Below, piece after piece: positions 60,039-64,000 of a DNA stretch of 64,000 nt. The position numbers and the translations under genes were made by a program. A model generated the notes under the pieces. The model did no database searches. It saw nothing but the letters and a program-made list of their open reading frames with translations, and was not told the DNA's origin. Position 1 is the stretch's first letter. Each line of letters opens with the position of its first letter. Location of the stretch: NCBI GenBank assembly GCA_944390015.1, contig CALXOL010000001.1, positions 164,108 through 228,107 of the forward strand. Direction: 5' to 3'. The DNA comes from an uncultured Spirochaetaceae bacterium (lineage in GTDB: Bacteria > Spirochaetota > Spirochaetia > Sphaerochaetales > Sphaerochaetaceae).

Positions 60039-61046
60039 TCAATTTTTACCTGTAGTTCTTTGGAATAACCAATCTATAACTTCCTGATGATTACTGCAAA
60101 GCTCTGCTAATGTTTTACCATTAAGAGTTTTGATAATAAGTTGATTATTACTTTCAGGTATTGGCTTTCTTGTTTTATTAGTATGGAATGTAAGATAGCA
60201 TATAGCATTTGATTCGAAAGCCAATTCTTCAGATAATAACTTAAGTGCTTCTATGCATTCTTTATCTGTAAGTACGGATTTTACTTGAACATATACCTGT
60301 TTGTTCTCAACAGGAATTAAGTATTCCATATCAATGGCTTTAACCGTTCCACCCAATTCTCCAACTCTTAGCCAACCTGATTTTGTCAGTACCATATCAA
60401 CTAGAATTTCAAAATCATGGGCATTGAGTTCCTGTATAACCTTAAGTATTAAATCTATGCTTTTTGCTCTTAAGTTTTCTAGTTCTTCATATTCTGGAAA
60501 TTGCCACTTAAGAGTATTAAAAAATACTTCTTTGTCTTTACCCTTAAGTTCACATATTGTTCCTCTGAAAATCTTGGTTTTGGTAATTCTTCCACTTATG
60601 ATTCTTTCTGAAAGGGTAATGGAATCATCATCTATAGGAGTTTTTTTCCATCCTGTTGTAGCTCTGATTCTTGATCCTGGGTCAAAGCCACCATGTGTAT
60701 TGCTTTCTGTAATTGGGATAATATCTCCAATTGGATGGCAGTAGTACATTGTGCTGTTTAGAAATGTGAAGAAATAATCGTCTTCTGACGCTGTATAAAA
60801 CTGCCGTATGGCTTTAGCATAGCTTGTCTGCGTCTGCTTATTGGCTTGGGGAAAAGAATGTCTTATAGGTTCCCATATTTCTTTCCATTCCTTTGATGAA
60901 TCTTGCTGTTCATTTAAAATGGCTTCCTTTATCGTTTCATCTTTTGCCTCATTATATCCTAACCATAGCAAGTCATTTTCAATGCATTTCTTTGCAATGT
61001 TAATTTGATTTCCAGCCCCAAGTTTAATATAAAAAACTTTATTCAT
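60039..61046 (-). CDS. PD-(D/E)XK (Mrr-like) restriction-type endonuclease
   Basis: 335 residues. The C-terminal domain shows the Mrr-like order E213 in AHDFEILVDMVL, D239 in AIDMEYLI and QVK (254-256) in VYVQVKS, the metal-binding residues of the fold. The N-terminal 170 residues (LGAGNQINIAKKCIENDLLW, SEDDYFFTFLNSTMYYC) resemble a PUA/EVE-like base-reading domain, but I am not sure. Proteins of this build cut modified or foreign DNA. It heads the minus-strand operon and diverges from the XRE gene. A restriction role against competing phages or elements is inferred. Confidence 0.7.
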   Translation of the reverse strand: MNKVFYIKLGAGNQINIAKKCIENDLLWLGYNEAKDETIKEAILNEQQDSSKEWKEIWEPIRHSFPQANKQTQTSYAKAIRQFYTASEDDYFFTFLNSTMYYCHPIGDIIPITESNTHGGFDPGSRIRATTGWKKTPIDDDSITLSERIISGRITKTKIFRGTICELKGKDKEVFFNTLKWQFPEYEELENLRAKSIDLILKVIQELNAHDFEILVDMVLTKSGWLRVGELGGTVKAIDMEYLIPVENKQVYVQVKSVLTDKECIEALKLLSEELAFESNAICYLTFHTNKTRKPIPESNNQLIIKTLNGKTLAELCSNHQEVIDWLFQRTTGKN

Positions 61047-61130
61047 ATTCTTTATAATGCACTAGATTTATTCATAACTCAATACTAAATTCATTTGAAA
61101 GTATCACATTATTTATTCATCCTCATATAC

Positions 61131-61412
61131 ATGAGTGTGATAGAGAAACAGGAAAATCAAGTATTGCAAAGACTAAAGGAAGCTAGGGAAAAAGCCCAGC
61201 TCTCTCAACTTGAGCTTTCCTACCGCTCTGGTGTTTCTCAGAACATGATTACATACATTGAAACTGGTAAAAGGACGCCAACTCTTACAACGTTGCTTAA
61301 GCTTTGTAATGCATTAAACATCTCTCCATCTATTTTATTCTCTGACACTTCAGAAGATGTGAATACAGCTAAAGCTACTATTATTGAACTTGTCAATCGC
61401 TACATGAATTAA
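61131..61412 (+). CDS. XRE-family helix-turn-helix regulator
   Basis: 93 residues from ATG at 61131 (MSVIEKQENQVLQRLKEARE); the frame continues upstream to a TTG at 61095, also without a ribosome binding site, so translation may be leaderless. AQLSQLELSYRSGVSQNMIT, YIETGKRTPTL and LLKLCNALNI form a standard XRE helix-turn-helix (about 12-65). It diverges from the nuclease operon with an 84-base gap, the layout of control (C) proteins of restriction systems and of element repressors. It probably regulates the operon and itself. Confidence 0.85.
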   Translation: MSVIEKQENQVLQRLKEAREKAQLSQLELSYRSGVSQNMITYIETGKRTPTLTTLLKLCNALNISPSILFSDTSEDVNTAKATIIELVNRYMN

Positions 61413-61422
61413 TTTAGCCTGA
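61412..61422 (+). repeat. Arm-type repeat ATTTAGCCTGA near attR
   Basis: Matches 54714-54724 exactly and overlaps the XRE stop codon region; 120 bases inside the right repeat. Confidence 0.4.
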
Positions 61423-61542
61423 TATTTACCCCAATAAATTAGGATTTTTAAGGAATAGCGGGGTATATTAAAAAGCAGTATTAAGTTATAATTCCTTATA
61501 TTAAAGGATGTTAGGGAATTAGAAGGAGTTTGAGGCTTTAAG

Positions 61543-61563
61543 CGCAGTGGGGTTTTTTATTTT
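61543..61563 (+). repeat. attR: right 21-bp direct repeat
   Basis: Identical to 54588-54608. Here no complementary 5' arm lies upstream, so this copy does not form the terminator hairpin, as expected if only the 3' part of the target was duplicated. Confidence 0.85.
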
Positions 61564-61660
61564 CCAAGTATTATAAAAAGAGCCAATGCTTTAACCGTAT
61601 ATGAATCAATAAGTTAGAAAACCTGAATGTTCCAAGGAGCGTGTAGATGTGCAGAGGTTT

Positions 61661-61715
61661 CAGAAAATAGTATACGGCATCGTATATTTTTCATTTCCAG
61701 TGCAACTATTTTCTG
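61661..61715. repeat. Large inverted repeat right of attR
   Basis: CAGAAAATAGT (61661-61671) and ACTATTTTCTG (61705-61715) are perfect 11-bp arms; ATAC-N6-GTAT (61672-61685) nests inside. It lies between attR and the integrase remnant, where regulatory or recombination sites of the second element are expected. Confidence 0.5.
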
Positions 61716-61736
61716 ACGACCACAAGGAGGCAGAAT

Positions 61737-61800
61737 ATGGGTCTTTGTAAGAAAGATGCTAAGGGTGTTTGATACATTTATTATTATCTTTTTCTGTTAT
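61737..61800 (+). pseudogene. Remnant of a second integrase gene (start region)
   Basis: AAGGAGG (61724-61730) is six bases before ATG at 61737. The frame reads MGLCKKDAKGV, then TGA; if TGA were TGG it would continue WYIYYY, the usual opening of tyrosine integrases (MGL.K...G.WYIYY). The start lies 174 bases after the attR core, close to the 163 bases between attL and the intact integrase. The sequence is unreadable after about 20 codons. It is best explained as the decayed integrase of an older element inserted at the same site. Confidence 0.5.
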
Positions 61801-61825
61801 GGTTTAATATGCTACATTATAGATA

Positions 61826-61894
61826 GGTCGGATAACTAAGCCGAACAGGGGCGAGTCCCCGTCGAAGAGCCGGAGGCTGACTCCTGCAATTTTT
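61826..61894 (+). other. GC-rich structured block, possible RNA
   Basis: In strongly AT-rich surroundings, three small hairpins follow each other: TCGG/CCGA (61828-61831, 61841-61844), GGGG/CCCC (61848-61851, 61857-61860) and GGAG/CTCC (61872-61875, 61881-61884), then TGCAATTTTT. GAGTC (61853-61857) can alternatively pair with GACTC (61879-61883). I match it to no known family. It could be an RNA with a weak terminator or a recombination structure. Confidence 0.35.
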
Positions 61895-62311
61895 ATGAAA
61901 GGGGCCTGTCTTGTCTGTACTGTCAATCCATATCGATGAAAGTAGTAATCTAAATTTATCAAACAGGCAGAATTCTACATATGTCTTTCTATGTTTTTTA
62001 TAATTAGGCCTTTAATATCTCCTCAAAAATTTCAAAGACTCCTAGCTGTAAACAGTGATGTTTATTTTACAAAACACATCATAGTATGTTTCTCTAGTTT
62101 CTTCCTGTTCTCATTTTTATTATGGTGTGTCAATTTCTGACATAAAACATATTTATTATTAAAAAACTATTAGTTGAGGTTTGTGCACTGATTATGAAAT
62201 AAGAGGATTTGTAATCTGATTGCATAAGAAAAATTAACATCAACGTATAGAAATGTTTCAGTATAATTATGATGTGATTTGAAAATATATTTAAAAAGGG
62301 TGGTATGTTTT
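61895..62311. other. AT-rich non-coding region before the Nmad gene
   Basis: About 400 bases without a supported gene. CAGTATAATTATG near 62262-62274 supplies a possible -10 (TATAAT) for the downstream gene. No clear terminator, repeat or tRNA is visible. Confidence 0.45.
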
Positions 62312-63940
62312 ATGGGAACAGTAAGAGTTTATAAGATGACAAATGCTTCGGGGTTCGCTCCTAATCCTTTTGGTGGAATTTTAACACTGGCATGTTGCAA
62401 ACCCCAGATACGTAATGTAACAAAAGAAGGTGATGTTATAATAGGCATTGGCTCTCGGACTATGGAGAATAACTATAAAAAAAGGCCTGCCACGTTTAAC
62501 AATAAGATCATATATGCTATGGAGGTGGAAAAAGTTATTCCTTGGACCGAATATTATGAATTCTGTAAAAATAAAGAAGAGTTAAAATGTAAATATCAAG
62601 CCTCTGGAAATGATAAAATTGATATGGTAGGCGATTGTATTTATCTATGGAACAAAGACAATCCTAATAATCCTAAATTTGCGAATCACAATGATAAAGA
62701 AGCTTGTATCCGTTATATTTCTAATTTCAGATTTATTGATTCTTGTGCTCATTCAGAAAAGAGGGAAGCATTGCATGATTTAGGTGGGAAATATGTGCTA
62801 ATTGGAAATCCAAATAAGAGTTTCTATTTAGGGAAAAAGTGTATTACGTGGAATTATCTCAATAAGAATAAAATAAAAGTAAATAGAGCAGCTTTTGGTA
62901 TTGTTTTAGACTCTAGTGCTGCGGAAGACTTATTTGGATTATTTGAGAAAAAGAATATACCTACATTGAAGCAATTATCACAAGATGAGATTAGAAAAAG
63001 ACTGTTACAAGAACATTGGGATAAAGCTTTTGAAGACTGTTCAAAAGTTCCTTTGGAAATAAAGAAAGAGGAGGTTGAAGAACAGATAAGGGATTTAGAA
63101 GATTTAAAATCAATAAGTCAAAAGAAAATTGAAAGGGTAGACAATGAACCTATTATTGTTCTAAGCAGAAAAGGTTTTGACAGCTGTTATGGGCGAACTC
63201 CAAGCTTGATAATCAATAAGAAGATAATTAGTTTCCCTATTCCAGAGAGTGATGCTGGCGATTATGATTATTGCTATAAGGATCTCAGAGTTAAAGTTAA
63301 TGGTAATACTATTGACTTAGAATCTCTTATCCTTGCTTCTGTGGGAAAAGAAAAGAAAACTATTTTTTCCGATAGCGAAAATAGATTTGAACTGGAAAAG
63401 GGTGGTAGCAAAAGCAAATGTCATTTAGATCCTCAACTCCAAAACTATTTTGAGCTGGATGAAGATTTTATTGCATCGCTTGGACAGATGGGGATTGCTG
63501 AAAAGACTCTAGAAAAATATTCCATTAGATCTGGTGATCTGTTCCTGTTTTTTGGAAACTTTATGTTTGCAGACGAGAAAACATTCAGATTGAAAGAAAA
63601 ATATGGATGGAATGATTTTTTTCATTGTTTATGGGGATATATGGAAGTAGGAAAAATTGTAAATCCAAAAACAGAAGAGGTAGAAATACCTGAATATGTC
63701 AAACGGCATAATCCTCATACTAAGTATGAATCGGATGGAAATCGTATATATATTGCCTCTGATACCTTGTCTAATCAATGGTGTCCAGTTGGATTTGAAG
63801 GGAAAATAAAAGGGTATGGCATATTTGATTATGATAATAAATTGATTTTGTCTAGGCACGGAAAAGAAAATAGAAATAAATGGAAAATATTTCCGCTAAA
63901 GGTAAACAACAGAGAGTATAAGGTGTTGGGGTCGGCCTGA
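62312..63940 (+). CDS. Nmad2-Nmad3 fusion (nucleotide-modification-associated domains)
   Basis: 542 residues from ATG at 62312, which has AAGGGTGG nine bases upstream; the ATG at 62279 has nothing. The N-terminal half (VRVYKMTNASGFAPNPFGGI, DVIIGIGSRT, later YVLIGNPNKSFYLG) matches Nmad2. After a charged linker, the C-terminal half (IIVLSRKGFDSCYGRTPSLI, ISFPIPES, HLDPQL, LGQMGIAE, GDLFLFFGNF, WGYMEVGKIV, HNPHTKY) matches Nmad3. Both domains were defined from phage and bacterial loci that modify DNA bases; their chemistry is unsettled. No methylase or hydroxylase is seen before the window ends. Low-GC codon use points to transfer, and it is probably cargo of the second element. Confidence 0.8.
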   Translation: MGTVRVYKMTNASGFAPNPFGGILTLACCKPQIRNVTKEGDVIIGIGSRTMENNYKKRPATFNNKIIYAMEVEKVIPWTEYYEFCKNKEELKCKYQASGNDKIDMVGDCIYLWNKDNPNNPKFANHNDKEACIRYISNFRFIDSCAHSEKREALHDLGGKYVLIGNPNKSFYLGKKCITWNYLNKNKIKVNRAAFGIVLDSSAAEDLFGLFEKKNIPTLKQLSQDEIRKRLLQEHWDKAFEDCSKVPLEIKKEEVEEQIRDLEDLKSISQKKIERVDNEPIIVLSRKGFDSCYGRTPSLIINKKIISFPIPESDAGDYDYCYKDLRVKVNGNTIDLESLILASVGKEKKTIFSDSENRFELEKGGSKSKCHLDPQLQNYFELDEDFIASLGQMGIAEKTLEKYSIRSGDLFLFFGNFMFADEKTFRLKEKYGWNDFFHCLWGYMEVGKIVNPKTEEVEIPEYVKRHNPHTKYESDGNRIYIASDTLSNQWCPVGFEGKIKGYGIFDYDNKLILSRHGKENRNKWKIFPLKVNNREYKVLGSA

Positions 63941-64000
63941 AAACGCCAACCGAGGTCGGGAAATAAAAGCCAAAAGAAGACGGGAAACCAGTACCAGAAA
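63929..64000 (+). other. Structured sequence at the end of the window
   Basis: GGTCGGC, eight bases, GCCAACC and then GAGGTCGG: the middle arm can pair with either flank (one mismatch each), giving two competing hairpins right at the Nmad stop codon. No T-run is seen. The window ends before any further gene can be judged. Confidence 0.25.

Larger units (their letters stand above)
54588..61563. mobile_element. Integrative element of about 7 kb, bounded by 21-bp direct repeats
   Basis: Identical 21-bp sequences lie at 54588-54608 and 61543-61563, 6,955 bp apart. The tyrosine integrase gene begins 163 bases inside the left copy, and an excisionase-like gene follows it. Inside are a Rep-like gene, a CXXX-repeat peptide with its radical SAM maturase, a membrane protein, a PD-(D/E)XK nuclease and an XRE regulator; no capsid, tail or conjugation genes are present. 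Repeats of ATTTAGCC near both ends look like integrase arm sites. The plan (int, xis, rep, cargo, repressor) recalls phage satellites or small integrative plasmids. The left repeat coincides with the terminator of the small RNA, so integration leaves that gene intact. Confidence 0.82.

Noticed and set aside
54588..61563. Prophage
   Set aside because: No terminase, portal, capsid, tail or lysis gene is found in the 7 kb between the repeats.

Overview
The window looks like the chromosome of an obligately anaerobic, fermentative spirochaete (Spirochaetota, Treponema/Sphaerochaeta-like). The reasons are the long TP0108-like phosphofructokinase, a DUF4416 protein next to a DAHP-synthase/prephenate-dehydratase fusion, pyruvate:ferredoxin oxidoreductase, an Fe-S L-serine dehydratase, a c-di-AMP receptor of the DarA type, and moderately low GC. 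The assignment is inference from gene families; no rRNA or tRNA gene was seen.

Region 1 to about 54.2 kb is mostly housekeeping in short operons on both strands: a partial GH13 enzyme, pth, nth, aroF-pheA, L-serine dehydratase, trmO, leuS, parE-parC-rluA, darA, an alcohol dehydrogenase operon, gdhA, nifJ, a sugar kinase, slyX, an acyl-ACP thioesterase, rsmD-recG-yggT-dnaE, a divergent xanthine-dehydrogenase-like trio, ligA, an aminotransferase, a ModE-like regulator and pfk. Accessory insertions are an Rpn/PDDEXK gene beside a lone TnpB (3.1-5.4 kb) and an ATPase plus TOPRIM pair resembling AbiL/PARIS/OLD anti-phage systems (10.7-12.8 kb). A candidate small RNA lies between tnpB and nth.

From 54.5 kb the character changes. 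A near-consensus promoter drives a predicted RNA of about 90 nt with two copies of ACCUCCUUUUGU, a mimic of the 16S anti-Shine-Dalgarno tail, one of them in its terminator loop. The 3' half of that terminator is a 21-bp sequence that recurs exactly 6,955 bp downstream. The two copies bound an integrative element (54588-61563) with integrase and excisionase-like genes on the plus strand. On the minus strand are a Rep-like initiator and a cargo block: a PD-(D/E)XK nuclease, a membrane protein, a Cys-X3-repeat peptide, its radical SAM/SPASM maturase and two small proteins. A divergent XRE regulator lies at the right end.

The right-hand repeat is followed, at nearly the same spacing as on the left, by a strong ribosome binding site and the decayed first codons of a second integrase. 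The region beyond it therefore looks like an older tandem element at the same target. It carries an unexplained GC-rich structured block and a gene fusing two nucleotide-modification-associated domains (Nmad2-Nmad3).

The most novel part is the 54.5-64 kb region: an anti-SD small RNA used as an integration target, a mobile CXXX-repeat RiPP locus, and DNA-modification/restriction-type genes stacked at the same site.
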